Shown piece by piece: positions 42,675 to 51,812 of a DNA stretch of 64,000 nucleotides. Source of the stretch: an uncultured Christensenellaceae bacterium (GTDB taxonomy: Bacteria > Bacillota > Clostridia > Christensenellales > CAG-314). The translations under genes were made by a program, and so were the position numbers. The notes under the pieces are model-generated. The model searched no databases. It was not told where the DNA came from and saw only the letters and a list, made by a program, of their open reading frames with translations. Position 1 is the first letter of the stretch; every line of letters begins with the position of its first letter. The stretch spans positions 1-64,000 of the forward strand of contig CAJUNH010000002.1 of the NCBI GenBank assembly GCA_910587795.1, given 5' to 3'.

Positions 42675-43079
42675 TTATTCTTCGGTTTTTTCCGTATCCG
42701 CCGCCGTTTTATCGGTTTTATCCGCCGTAACGTTGTTTTCGGTAGGTTCTTCCTGCTTAGGAGCGTCCTTTGCCAGCCCTACCACATCGTCTACGGGCAA
42801 CGAAAAAGCAATACCCTGACCCTCGCTCTTTAAACCTGCCGAACGGTAAATTGCATGCAAAACGTCATCTTTAATTTCCACGGGGACAAGAATTAACACC
42901 ATTTCCTTATCGGGCTGGATTGTGATATGAAAAAACTGTTCCGCTTCCTTATTTGCAGTGCCGCGGGCGTGAATTACCGTACCGCCGCGCGCGCCCACTT
43001 CCTTAGCCGCGTCCATGACCGTTTCGGAAAAACCTGCGTTTACTATACACAAAATCATTTCAAACTTATTGCTTGCCAT
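42675..43079 (-). CDS. PII-type signalling protein (second of a pair)
   Basis: A 134-residue protein. Residues 1-105 follow the PII/GlnK fold: KFEMILCIVNAGFSETVMDAAKEVGARGGT (first part), a shortened T-loop region around ARGTANKEAEQFF, then the strand MVLILVPVEIKDDVLHAIY. A Glu/Thr-rich tail of about 30 residues follows that is not part of the fold. Classical T-loop uridylylation tyrosine is not evident. PII trimers bind ATP/ADP and often 2-oxoglutarate and gate a membrane transporter. The gene overlaps the preceding PII-like gene by 14 bases and is the last of a three-gene unit with the DUF1538 membrane protein. Confidence 0.82.
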   Translation of the reverse strand: MASNKFEMILCIVNAGFSETVMDAAKEVGARGGTVIHARGTANKEAEQFFHITIQPDKEMVLILVPVEIKDDVLHAIYRSAGLKSEGQGIAFSLPVDDVVGLAKDAPKQEEPTENNVTADKTDKTAADTEKTEE

Positions 43080-43536
43080 TGTTTGCCTCCTTAACGGTTT
43101 CGCGGTTATTGCTTAAAAAGCCGTAAATCAACACGCCTATTATACTGGATATTCCAACCGTACACGCCACGCCTTTACCGCCCTTGATGGTATTAAATTT
43201 ACTTTCCAAAGTCTGCATTGCGTCGGCAACTTTATTTTCCTGTATTATACTGAAAATCACCGCTTTGTCGCTGTCGGTAAGCCCTAACAAGCCCAACATA
43301 CTTTTATCCGCCGTACCTTGACCCAACAGCAGGCATTGCATATTAACGTCGAAAGACTGTATCAAATCCAAATAAAACTCCGCCTTATTGCGGTTAATTA
43401 TTGTAACAAGCAATTTTAAGCGGTTACTTGCCACAGTATTTTTACTTTGCTGCGACAAATGGGACTTAACTTTTATTTTACTTTTGACGGCGGTTTTCGC
43501 CGATTGTACTTTATCTGTCAATTTTTTTTGAGCCAT
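43066..43536 (-). CDS. PII-like protein (first of a pair) with C-terminal hydrophobic segment
   Basis: A 156-residue protein. A Lys-rich N-terminal tail of about 38 residues precedes a PII-like domain beginning SNRLKLLVTIINRNKAEFY; the middle has the helix-strand rhythm of PII proteins but a poorly conserved T loop. A glycine-rich hydrophobic stretch (VACTVGISSIIGVLIYGFL, about 123-141) could be a membrane segment or a buried helix. It overlaps the next PII gene by 14 bases and follows the DUF1538 gene by 12. Two unlike PII subunits encoded in a row suggest a heteromeric sensor for the membrane protein. Confidence 0.7.
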   Translation of the reverse strand: MAQKKLTDKVQSAKTAVKSKIKVKSHLSQQSKNTVASNRLKLLVTIINRNKAEFYLDLIQSFDVNMQCLLLGQGTADKSMLGLLGLTDSDKAVIFSIIQENKVADAMQTLESKFNTIKGGKGVACTVGISSIIGVLIYGFLSNNRETVKEANNGKQ

Positions 43537-43548
43537 TTTGCCCCCGCG

Positions 43549-45093
43549 TTACTTAAAATAAATAATTTGCTCGTCGTCGGCGTTTATAATGCGCTTCATT
43601 GCTATATTGTGGCGTACCTTTGCCGACATAACCGCCTTAAAGCCCAAAGCTTGTATTGTAATAAGCGGCGTCATTGCCACCATTGCCACCACGCCGAAAG
43701 CGTCGGTTAAAATATTGTTTGGACTGCCCCCGTTTAACGTTACGCACGCGCCTACTACCAACGGCAATATAAAACCGGACGTCAGCGGACCGCTGGCAAC
43801 TCCGCCCGAGTCGAATGCGATTGCGGTGTATATCCTCGGTACAAAAAACGACAAACCGAGAGAGATAAGATAGCCGGGAATTAGATAGTAAAGTATGGAA
43901 AAATGGTATATCATACGTATTACCGACAGGCAAATAGATACGCCCACCGCCAAAGACAGCGCAATAAGCATTTCTATCTTTTTTACTCCGCCGCCCGTAA
44001 TTTCTTCTACCTGACGGTTTAATACGTGCACTGCCGGCTCGGCAAGCACAACCACCATACCGATACCGAAACCGAACGCCGCAAGCACCGCAGGGTGGAA
44101 AGCGGCTATACTTTGACCGAGTTTAAACCCGATAGGCATATAGCCAACTTCTACCGCCACCAAAAAGATTACCAAGCCGAAAAACGTGTACAAAATACCT
44201 ATGCCTATTTGCATCATTTTTTTGCGCGGAAGTTTTAATACGGTAAACTGCAGCACCATAAAGAATATTACCACAAGACCCAACGCCAGCACTACGTTTT
44301 GCATTGTGTGCAAAATTTTACTGCCTATACCGTTTAAAGCCTCCTGTACGGTATCGTAATGCGCAAGCATATCTAAACTTTCCTGCGACATAGAACCGCT
44401 AGACGACATTGCTAAAATTACCACGGCAAGTATAGGACCGATAGAACACATTGCAATAAGACCGAAGCTGTTTTCGTTGGCGTGACGTCCGCCGATAGTC
44501 GTTGCAATACCTACGCCTAGAGCCATAATAAAAGGCACGGTAATCGGTCCCGTAGTAACCCCGCCCGAATCGAACGACAGCGCCAAAAAGTTGTTTTTAC
44601 CGCTGTCTATCAACAATGCCGCAAGCCCGAACAGCATAATATAGAAAAACATCAGCAAAGCAGACAGATTCTTTTTAAATATAATTTTAAGTACGGCAAT
44701 AACCAAAAACAGACCTACGCCCACGCCCACAGTTACAATTAACGCGGTGTTGTCTATTACGTCGGCAACCTGTTCGGCAAGCACCGACAAGTCCGGCTCG
44801 GCAACGGTAATAAGCACGCCCATTACAAAGCAAACCGACAGCAGCACGCCGACTTTTTTGGATTTGGTAAGCCCAGCGCCGACATGTTCGCCCATAGGCG
44901 TCATAGCAAGGTCTGCTCCCAAATTAAACAAACCTATGCCTATTATCAAAAATACCGAACAAACGGCAAAAGTAACTTGCTCTACCCAGTTAAAGTCCGC
45001 TAACGGCGTAAAGGAAATTATCAGTACTATTACCGCAACGGGCAGCACCGAAATTACCGATTCCTTCAACTTTAACATTAGCGCTTTAAGCAT
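43549..45093 (-). CDS. DUF1538 membrane protein, probable PII-controlled transporter
   Basis: A 514-residue membrane protein of DUF1538 with two homologous halves. Each half carries a Gly-rich motif: SFDSGGVTTGPITVPF (173-188) and AFDSGGVASGPLTSGF (about 425-440). Each also has a GxxxxxAEPxxxVL motif (VAEPDLSVLAEQV near 97-109 and VVLAEPAVHVLNRQV). About twelve helices are expected. The pseudo-twofold repeat and paired Asp-Ser-Gly-Gly motifs look like an ion-coupled secondary transporter, but no substrate is known to me. The two downstream PII-type genes imply nitrogen-, carbon- or energy-dependent control. A promoter lies about 135 bases upstream. Confidence 0.8.
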   Translation of the reverse strand: MLKALMLKLKESVISVLPVAVIVLIISFTPLADFNWVEQVTFAVCSVFLIIGIGLFNLGADLAMTPMGEHVGAGLTKSKKVGVLLSVCFVMGVLITVAEPDLSVLAEQVADVIDNTALIVTVGVGVGLFLVIAVLKIIFKKNLSALLMFFYIMLFGLAALLIDSGKNNFLALSFDSGGVTTGPITVPFIMALGVGIATTIGGRHANENSFGLIAMCSIGPILAVVILAMSSSGSMSQESLDMLAHYDTVQEALNGIGSKILHTMQNVVLALGLVVIFFMVLQFTVLKLPRKKMMQIGIGILYTFFGLVIFLVAVEVGYMPIGFKLGQSIAAFHPAVLAAFGFGIGMVVVLAEPAVHVLNRQVEEITGGGVKKIEMLIALSLAVGVSICLSVIRMIYHFSILYYLIPGYLISLGLSFFVPRIYTAIAFDSGGVASGPLTSGFILPLVVGACVTLNGGSPNNILTDAFGVVAMVAMTPLITIQALGFKAVMSAKVRHNIAMKRIINADDEQIIYFK

Positions 45094-45227
45094 TTGTTTA
45101 TCTCCGTAAATTTAAGCTTTTACAAATTAAATAAAACAATAATACAAGCATATTGCCGCATAAAATATGCCAAAGACAAATGCTTACAAGTATTTATTAT
45201 ATAAGATTATATTATATTGCATATTTT

Positions 45228-45256
45228 AGTATATCACAAAAAATACCTGTTCGCAA
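45228..45256 (-). promoter_or_regulatory. Promoter of the DUF1538-PII operon
   Basis: On the minus strand TTGCGA (45256-45251) and TATACT (45233-45228) with a 17-base spacer. The leader to the start codon is about 130 bases and has no gene. Confidence 0.7.
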
Positions 45257-45297
45257 GTCTATATCACTTCGCAAAATGATTTTTATCGGTTATTTTG

Positions 45298-45327
45298 TTG
45301 ATTTTTTTAGAAGAAATATAGTATAAT
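45298..45327 (+). promoter_or_regulatory. Promoter of the isochorismatase-fold gene
   Basis: TTGATT (45298-45303) and TATAAT (45322-45327) with an 18-base spacer, followed by AAAGGAG and the ATG at 45365. It is divergent from the DUF1538 promoter. Confidence 0.7.
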
Positions 45328-45364
45328 CAAATTAAATTAAAACCCTGTTTTAAAGGAGATTAAT

Positions 45365-45913
45365 ATGAAGACAGCAATTCTTGTTGTAGATATGCTAAAC
45401 GATTTTGTAACGGGCGCTTTAAAGTGCGACAGAGGACTTGCCATCGTCCCCAAAACCGCCGAATTGTTAAGCGGCGCGCGTAAAGCCGATATTCCCGTTA
45501 TTTTTTGTAACGACGCCCACGTAAAAGGTATCGATCACGAGCTTAAACTGTGGGGCGACCACGCAATAGCCGGCACAAAAGGCGCGGAGGTAATACCCGA
45601 ACTTAACCTGTGCGACAAGGATTACGTTGTTCCCAAACGCCGTTACAGCGGATTTTTCCATACCGATTTAGACTTGCTTCTTAAAGAACTTGACGTAGAC
45701 ACCGTTGTAATGACGGGACTGCACACCCATATGTGCGTACGCCACACCACCGCAGACGCTTACTGCTTAGGCTACAACATAGTGGTTGCAAAAGACGCTA
45801 CGGACTGCTTTACGCAGGAAGATTACGACTACGGCATTAAATACCTTGTAGGCACCTACGGCGCCGAAATTACCGACGTAGACAGTCTGCTTAAAAAATG
45901 GGGAGTAAAATAA
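45365..45913 (+). CDS. Isochorismatase-fold cysteine hydrolase (nicotinamidase-like)
   Basis: A 182-residue soluble enzyme with the cysteine-hydrolase triad of this fold: Asp9 (ILVVDMLNDF), Lys91 (VVPKRRYSGF) and Cys124 (THMCVRHT). A Asp50-x-His52 pair and further histidines at 58 and 66 resemble the metal site of nicotinamidases, so deamidation of nicotinamide to nicotinate is a reasonable guess. Other members of the fold act on isochorismate, carbamoyl sarcosine or biuret. It is monocistronic: own promoter and a terminator directly after it. AAAGGAG precedes the ATG. Confidence 0.88.
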   Translation: MKTAILVVDMLNDFVTGALKCDRGLAIVPKTAELLSGARKADIPVIFCNDAHVKGIDHELKLWGDHAIAGTKGAEVIPELNLCDKDYVVPKRRYSGFFHTDLDLLLKELDVDTVVMTGLHTHMCVRHTTADAYCLGYNIVVAKDATDCFTQEDYDYGIKYLVGTYGAEITDVDSLLKKWGVK

Positions 45914-45938
45914 TAGAAAAAACAAAATGAAAAAAATC

Positions 45939-45969
45939 GGGAGGTCCTTAACGGAGACCTCCCTTTTTT
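45939..45969. terminator. Shared intrinsic terminator
   Basis: GGGAGGTC pairs with GACCTCCC, followed by TTTTTT on the plus strand and preceded by AAAAAA, so it can serve both the hydrolase gene and the convergent PNPOx-fold gene. Confidence 0.92.
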
Positions 45970-45977
45970 ATTAAATA

Positions 45978-46448
45978 TTATCTGTAAATATACACCGGTT
46001 GAGTATGGTCGCGCGTAGCTTCGCCTTTTACAAAATCGATTTCGTAACGGTGATAACGCGTAAACGTTTCTGCCGTGATTACGGCAATTTCTACAATACG
46101 CATTTCCGTATCGTGCTCGGCTACGTACTCGTCGTAGTTTAGGGAAAATTGCTTTTTCAACAGCTTGCGCAAAGCTGCGTTTTTAGCTTCCAACGGATGT
46201 CCCAAAGAACGCGCCGTGCCGTAAATGTTGTGCGAGCCGTGGCACAAACCTACGCGGGGATTAACCGCTATATCGTGCATAAGCGAGTTGCTTGACTTGC
46301 TTAACACATAAAACTTGCCGTCGTTGTAGTACGTGTTTAAATCGCGTACCGATACGTTATTCTCCACGCACGAAGCCAAACACATTTCCACCACGTGACC
46401 GAAATTATCGTGCATTACTTCCTGCGCGCGCTTAAAACAATTATCCAT
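45978..46448 (-). CDS. Pyridoxamine 5'-phosphate oxidase-fold (flavin split-barrel) protein
   Basis: A 156-residue protein with the PNPOx-like FMN split-barrel layout. Typical pieces are FYVLSKSSNSLMHDIAVNPRVGLCH (read as a strand, the helix, then a strand), then NIYGTARSLGHP, and a C-terminal basic/aromatic RYHRYEIDFVKGEA stretch. In this family such short proteins are general flavin oxidoreductases or binding proteins, often called nitroimidazole-resistance-like; a true PdxH is longer. The substrate is unknown. It is convergent to the hydrolase gene and shares its terminator. Confidence 0.8.
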   Translation of the reverse strand: MDNCFKRAQEVMHDNFGHVVEMCLASCVENNVSVRDLNTYYNDGKFYVLSKSSNSLMHDIAVNPRVGLCHGSHNIYGTARSLGHPLEAKNAALRKLLKKQFSLNYDEYVAEHDTEMRIVEIAVITAETFTRYHRYEIDFVKGEATRDHTQPVYIYR

Positions 46449-46582
46449 AGATAAAACCCTCCCTATCTGTATAATATTGTATCAGTATTAACGGTTAAAG
46501 TCAATACCGAACTTTAAATGCGGCGCAAAAAAATTTTTACGCAAAACGTAAATTGCCAAAAATTTTACTAGGATAAAAGCAT

Positions 46583-46611
46583 AAAAGCGGCAAGATGCAC
46601 TTGCCGCTTTT
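46583..46611 (-). terminator. Intrinsic terminator after the giant lipoprotein gene
   Basis: AAAAGCGGCAAG pairs with CTTGCCGCTTTT around a five-base loop, 14 bases after the stop codon. Confidence 0.88.
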
Positions 46612-46624
46612 GCCGTTTATATTT

Positions 46625-49600
46625 TTACATTCTGTCCATTGTTACGGGTTCGCCGTCGGCTTCCTGATAAATCAGCTGAGTAATTATACCGTTTTCGCCT
46701 GCAACTCCTTTAAGAGTAGCTTGCTTGCCGTCAATATTAAGTACAAAACCGTCGGCTTCGGTATACGATACTACGATAATATCCGCAGCCTCTACCTCGT
46801 TTATCATCACAAAAGCAAAACCGCTTTGCTCAATCGACAGCATAGAAGAAGTGTCCTCCGTAGAATAATCGCCGTAATACGCTTCGGGAATCGTTATGCT
46901 CGGCGCGGGGTCGGGGTTAGGTTCTTCTGTCTTGGTAAGTTCAGCAAACGTTTCGCCTTCGGCGTCCAACGTAACGGAAATACTTCCGCCGTATCCCTCT
47001 ACAATTTCGCGCTGTTCGCCGTTAACAGTAATTACGGCAGCATAATATTCGCCAAAGCCGCTGCGCTTTTCGATACGTACGATTTCGACATTTTGTTCAA
47101 CGCCGTCGATTGACAATGTCACACTGTTGTTTGTTATTACCGCGCGGAATACCTTACCATCATTATTTCCTTCAAACGTGCCACGCAAAATTTCGGGAAT
47201 TTCAACAATCGGTTCTACAGGATCCGGTTCGCTGCCGCCATTCTTAACCAACGTTACATAAACGTCTTTACCGCTGTCATAAGACGACATAAAGTAAATT
47301 TCTCCGTCTCCCAGCGACAAAGTATGTTCTTTGCCGTTATACAAAACCGTCAGCACGTCGCCGTAGGGAGAACTTTCGAAGCCCGTCACTTCGGCGATAG
47401 ACGTATGAGTGTTTCCTTCGCTTACGGCAGTTATTTCTATGCCGTCCGCGGAAATAACCACGGTAAAATCCGTTTCGATGTTTGTAGTCATCGAAGTGTT
47501 TTTACCCGTAAACGTACCGTGAAAGCTTTCGGGGATATCCGTTATAACAGGTTTGTCGCCGTCGTCTAATGTCAGCTCCACTTCGATTAGCGTTCCGTTA
47601 TCGTCAGTAAATTTAAGGTTATAGGAATAATAGTACTGCACGATATATTCTCTGTCGCCCACAGCAAAAGTTAATTCCAAAGCGAGCTTTTCTTCAACTT
47701 TTAATGCTTTGCCGTCGTACGTATTAGTCCCTTCGCTGTTTTCCACCACCATTTTAATAGAACTTTCCGTAATAATCAGGGTGTAATTTGCAGGCTCTTT
47801 GGACGTTCCCGTAAACGTACCGTGAAAATCCGTCGGGATTTCTATACCGGGCTCGGGGTCGGGCTGTTCGCCGCCGCCGTTACGCATAAGATTAACGTCT
47901 ACGTCCTTGCCCGAAACGGAATAGTTAAAACCGTTTATTACGTCAAAGCCGTCATTGATTCCGTCGCCGTTAAAAATCATTAAGCTGACTTCGTCTTCGC
48001 CGACAGTTAAGGTAATCAGTTCAAACGCGCCTTCGCTAACCGTGTAATCCGTAACTACCGCTTTTATTTCCGCGCCGTTATCAACAGTGACATAAACGCC
48101 TGTTTCGTCAATTACAACAACGTACACGACGCCGTTGTCGTCCGTACCCCTAAACGTACCGTAATACTTAGAAGGAATTTCTATGTTAGGTTGAGGGTCG
48201 GGCTGTTCAACGCGGTTCAACATTACATATAAAGAGTAATCTTCTTTTGCGAAAATAATTGTGGTTACAAACGTATCACCGCCGTTACTCGCAATATTGT
48301 ACGCATCGCCGTTTAGTAAAAAGTCAATGCCGAAATCGTTTGGAACGATACCGCTTACCGTTTGCAGTGCGCCGTCGATTTTAACGGTAATACTGTCTTT
48401 GCCGATAGTAACCTCGTATTTAACGCCGTTTTTTTCGCCCGCATACGTGCCTACAAATCTATCGTTAATCGTAACGTCGCCAGGGTCGGGATCGGTTGTG
48501 CTTACTCTGTCTAAGTTTGCAGACTTACCGTTTTGCGAATAAACGGAAATCTTAGTATCGTCGTACCATTCGGAAATTTCGTACTCTACGCCGTCAATAA
48601 CAACAATCAACGCAGTGTAACTGCCGAAATCTTCCATGCCCTTAACTTCAACGTTTTGCTTTATGCCGTTAAACAAAATCGTCACGTCTCGGTCTGTAAT
48701 TTCCGCGCGGATAGGCGTTCCGTCGTTTGCCGTACCTTCAAACGTACCTTGAAGCGCCTCGGGAATTTTTACGGCGTTGGGGTCTACTCGTTCCAGCACC
48801 GCCAACAAATCAAGGTTGCCTTCGGCGTCCGCCTTGCACAGAGAGTAAGTCCCGTCGCCGTTTATAACAACCGCCATAAGCATGTCGTTAGTTACCGAAT
48901 AAAACATCGCCGCTTGCTTGCCGTCTTCGGTTTCGATGACGCTATTCAAGACAAGCGCCGTATTAAGCGCAAGTCCGCCGTCTGCAGCTTTTACTATAAC
49001 GTACTTATCTGTAACGCGTAGAGTGCATTCCGTACCGTCGCCGCCCCGTCCTTCAAATTCGCCTATAAGCTCGTCGGGCAGTTTGTCCTCGCCCAAATTT
49101 GTAAAACGGTTGAGTGTAAATCCGCCCAAACGCGAGCCGTTTACAAATATTACAAGATACATTTGGTCTTGCGTCAAACCGTCCAGATCCAACCAAAGCG
49201 CATACGTCCAACCGCTAGAATCCATTGCGATAACTTCGCTGTATTCGTCGTAGGACAATACCGTAAGTTCCAACCCGTCCATCATTACGGAGTGGTCGAA
49301 CACTTCCAACACAAGCAGTTTTTGGTCGTCGCCCTCGCCTACGGTTGCTGCCCACATACCCTTGTATCTTTCGGGGATGTCCACCGTTACTATATTAACA
49401 TTGGTTACTACATACTGCACACGGTCGGCTTCGTTTTCCGGTTCGTTGTAAACAACAAGCTGCTTTTGGAACATATTTAAGATGTAGTACTTTTCGCCGT
49501 TGACAGTGCCCACAAACGTGCTGTTTGCAGCGCTGTACATTTCGATTACAAATTGCTCGCCGTCTACAAGTATGCCATCCTCGCTTACTGCTACGGTGTG

Positions 49601-51649
49601 AGTTTTGTCTATACTTACGTATTCGCCTATGTAGTCGTCCAAAACGCTGGAATATTCGATATTAGACGTGTCGATATCTATCGTTGTGTTGTTCGCGTCC
49701 GTAAAGGTCAACGTACGTTTTACCAACGCTCCGTATACGTAATAGCTGAATTCTACGGTATCGAGATTGCCTTCGGGGGATAACGTTACGGTTAAGTCCA
49801 ACACGTAACTTAAATACAGTTTTTGGTTATCGCGGCCGTCCGCAAAATAGAAGGCGTAGTCTCCCGCATACTGCGAATCGCGCAGTACAAACTTATTGTT
49901 GTCCGCGCACTTAAACATTTCGGCATGGAAAGCGCCGTCCGTAAACATAGCGCATACGGTTGCAAAGCTCTTGTCCGCAAGAGGATCCAACAACGTAAGC
50001 AAAGATGCGGTACTGTCGGTTGCAGGCTTGTAATCGAACGGATATACCGTTTCGTTAGTCCACCAGTATCCGGACTGCCAACCTTCGCAGTCGATATAAA
50101 TCATGTCGTCGGTTACGTATATATTGTAATCCAAATCTTCGTAACCGTCTTCCTCCTCGTGGACGCGCCAGGTATAGTTTTGCGCCGCCTTAGCGTTTGT
50201 TAAAGCCGCCTCAAGCCTTTCGTGATCGGCAGTTTTGGCATAAGGCAAAAAGTACGCCGGATCCACAACGGCTGTGCCGTGCTGACTTAAAACAAATTCG
50301 TAAGTGGATTTGCTTACAAACGTTTCGTCGTTTTCGTCGGGATGCATTTCGGCTGATTCTATTGTAACTTCTACAACTTTGCCGCCGTCTATCTTAACTA
50401 AAAAATTATCTATCGTTTCCGTCCAGCCCGTAAAGTTGCTTGCCGCTTGTTTAGCTTTTGCCGCGTCCGTAAGTCTATATACGTTGGGCACGGCGGTTGC
50501 TTCAAAATCGTCAACCGTCAGCGTTTTAAAAGGATTGTCGTACAAGGCGTAATCCTCGGCAGACAGTTTATAGTCTACGGTATTTTCCTTTGTATGGTAC
50601 GGCATAGCCAACTTACCGTCGCGGTTTACCAAAACGTCTTCGTACAAAATTTCGCCCAAAGACGTGCTTTCCACCGTGGTTCTCTTGCCTTCGCCGAATA
50701 CCGTTACGATTTTATTTAAAACCGCAGTACTGCCCGTTTCCGTATGGATAGATTCGCCGTCGGCGCGGAAAGTGGTTTGTACGCTTGCCAAAGCCGCGGC
50801 AAGAGCGTCAAGCCGACCGTCTACCGTAAACTTAATGGCATTGCTTTCGGCAGACGCTGCGTATGCAGTATCGCCAGATACCGCCTTTACCGTAAGATTA
50901 TACGTACCTGCGGCTGTTTCCGCAAAGGTATACGTACAATTCGTTACGATTGCTTTCTTTGTGCCGTTAAGGTATATTTCGTAACCGGTGGCGTGTTCTA
51001 CGGCAGTCCAGGTTACAACGTTGCCCTCGGCGGTAATTACGGGCGCCGTAAGCGTCTGTTCCGCACCCACGACAAAAGTCACTTCGTTGCTGGCGGCGGA
51101 CGTTAAATATGCATTATCTGCCGACTTCGCTTTGACGGTAAGCGTATACTTACCCGCTGCGGTTTCCGCAAAAGTATATGTACACTCGGTTACGTCGGCT
51201 TTTTTTGCACCGTTGACGTAAACCTCGTAGCCTGTGGCGTGTTCTACCGCAGTCCAACTGACAATGCTGCCTTCCTTTGTAATTACGGGAGCTACAAGCG
51301 CTGCAGCACTTTTAGCGGTAAACGTAACGCTGAATACGGTATCCGCCGTAACCGTATGCGTATACGTGCCGTCTTTATCCGTTTGCTTATCCTCGCCGTT
51401 TACCTTAAACGCCGTAACTTCGTATCCGTCGTTAGGCGTTACTTTTACGGTAACGGTTGCGCCTTCTTCTATTTTTTCAGCAACGTTGCCTTTGCCGTCC
51501 CTAAGCTCTACAGTACCCCCCCCCGCGTCGTATTCCGCAGAGACAAGATAGAGGTTAGCTTTACAGGAAACAAACAACGCGCAGGAAAGCGCAACTACAA
51601 GCACTGCAATAAGAGTAACTAATAGTTTTCTGTTTAATACTCCTTTCAT
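46625..51649 (-). CDS. Giant repeat-containing lipoprotein
   Basis: A 1,674-residue lipoprotein (FVSC, Cys29). After the anchor comes a divergent InlB-B/bacterial-repeat-like domain (about 33-110), then two nearly duplicate Fn3-like modules (about 118-190 and 198-275; both contain WTAVEHATGYE). A region of about 400 residues follows with no recognised domain. From roughly residue 670 to the end there are about ten tandem repeats of 88-113 residues. Each starts like IPExxxGTFxGxxxDG, shows a beta-rich core and ends in PDPxPxI linkers. I do not know the repeat family. It is monocistronic, under its own probable promoter (GTGACA, 17 bases, TAAAAT). An adhesin or glycan-binding surface rod is a guess. 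Confidence 0.8.
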   Translation of the reverse strand: MKGVLNRKLLVTLIAVLVVALSCALFVSCKANLYLVSAEYDAGGGTVELRDGKGNVAEKIEEGATVTVKVTPNDGYEVTAFKVNGEDKQTDKDGTYTHTVTADTVFSVTFTAKSAAALVAPVITKEGSIVSWTAVEHATGYEVYVNGAKKADVTECTYTFAETAAGKYTLTVKAKSADNAYLTSAASNEVTFVVGAEQTLTAPVITAEGNVVTWTAVEHATGYEIYLNGTKKAIVTNCTYTFAETAAGTYNLTVKAVSGDTAYAASAESNAIKFTVDGRLDALAAALASVQTTFRADGESIHTETGSTAVLNKIVTVFGEGKRTTVESTSLGEILYEDVLVNRDGKLAMPYHTKENTVDYKLSAEDYALYDNPFKTLTVDDFEATAVPNVYRLTDAAKAKQAASNFTGWTETIDNFLVKIDGGKVVEVTIESAEMHPDENDETFVSKSTYEFVLSQHGTAVVDPAYFLPYAKTADHERLEAALTNAKAAQNYTWRVHEEEDGYEDLDYNIYVTDDMIYIDCEGWQSGYWWTNETVYPFDYKPATDSTASLLTLLDPLADKSFATVCAMFTDGAFHAEMFKCADNNKFVLRDSQYAGDYAFYFADGRDNQKLYLSYVLDLTVTLSPEGNLDTVEFSYYVYGALVKRTLTFTDANNTTIDIDTSNIEYSSVLDDYIGEYVSIDKTHTVAVSEDGILVDGEQFVIEMYSAANSTFVGTVNGEKYYILNMFQKQLVVYNEPENEADRVQYVVTNVNIVTVDIPERYKGMWAATVGEGDDQKLLVLEVFDHSVMMDGLELTVLSYDEYSEVIAMDSSGWTYALWLDLDGLTQDQMYLVIFVNGSRLGGFTLNRFTNLGEDKLPDELIGEFEGRGGDGTECTLRVTDKYVIVKAADGGLALNTALVLNSVIETEDGKQAAMFYSVTNDMLMAVVINGDGTYSLCKADAEGNLDLLAVLERVDPNAVKIPEALQGTFEGTANDGTPIRAEITDRDVTILFNGIKQNVEVKGMEDFGSYTALIVVIDGVEYEISEWYDDTKISVYSQNGKSANLDRVSTTDPDPGDVTINDRFVGTYAGEKNGVKYEVTIGKDSITVKIDGALQTVSGIVPNDFGIDFLLNGDAYNIASNGGDTFVTTIIFAKEDYSLYVMLNRVEQPDPQPNIEIPSKYYGTFRGTDDNGVVYVVVIDETGVYVTVDNGAEIKAVVTDYTVSEGAFELITLTVGEDEVSLMIFNGDGINDGFDVINGFNYSVSGKDVDVNLMRNGGGEQPDPEPGIEIPTDFHGTFTGTSKEPANYTLIITESSIKMVVENSEGTNTYDGKALKVEEKLALELTFAVGDREYIVQYYYSYNLKFTDDNGTLIEVELTLDDGDKPVITDIPESFHGTFTGKNTSMTTNIETDFTVVISADGIEITAVSEGNTHTSIAEVTGFESSPYGDVLTVLYNGKEHTLSLGDGEIYFMSSYDSGKDVYVTLVKNGGSEPDPVEPIVEIPEILRGTFEGNNDGKVFRAVITNNSVTLSIDGVEQNVEIVRIEKRSGFGEYYAAVITVNGEQREIVEGYGGSISVTLDAEGETFAELTKTEEPNPDPAPSITIPEAYYGDYSTEDTSSMLSIEQSGFAFVMINEVEAADIIVVSYTEADGFVLNIDGKQATLKGVAGENGIITQLIYQEADGEPVTMDRM

Positions 51650-51669
51650 AACTCCTCCTTAAAAATTTA

Positions 51670-51696
51670 GGCGCCGAAAAATACTATTTCGACGCC
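51670..51696 (-). other. Leader hairpin before the giant lipoprotein gene
   Basis: GGCGTCGAAA pairs with TTTCGGCGCC with one mismatch, just before the AAGGAGG ribosome site. It has no T run; it may protect the long mRNA or affect initiation. Confidence 0.5.
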
Positions 51697-51812
51697 ATTG
51701 TATTTTTAATTATTTTACCATATGCAAAAATATATGTCACGCATTTTACATTACGCATTTTAACTTTCGGCAATTTTTGCGCAAAAAAAACCTATTTAAT
51801 CACAGTATTGTA

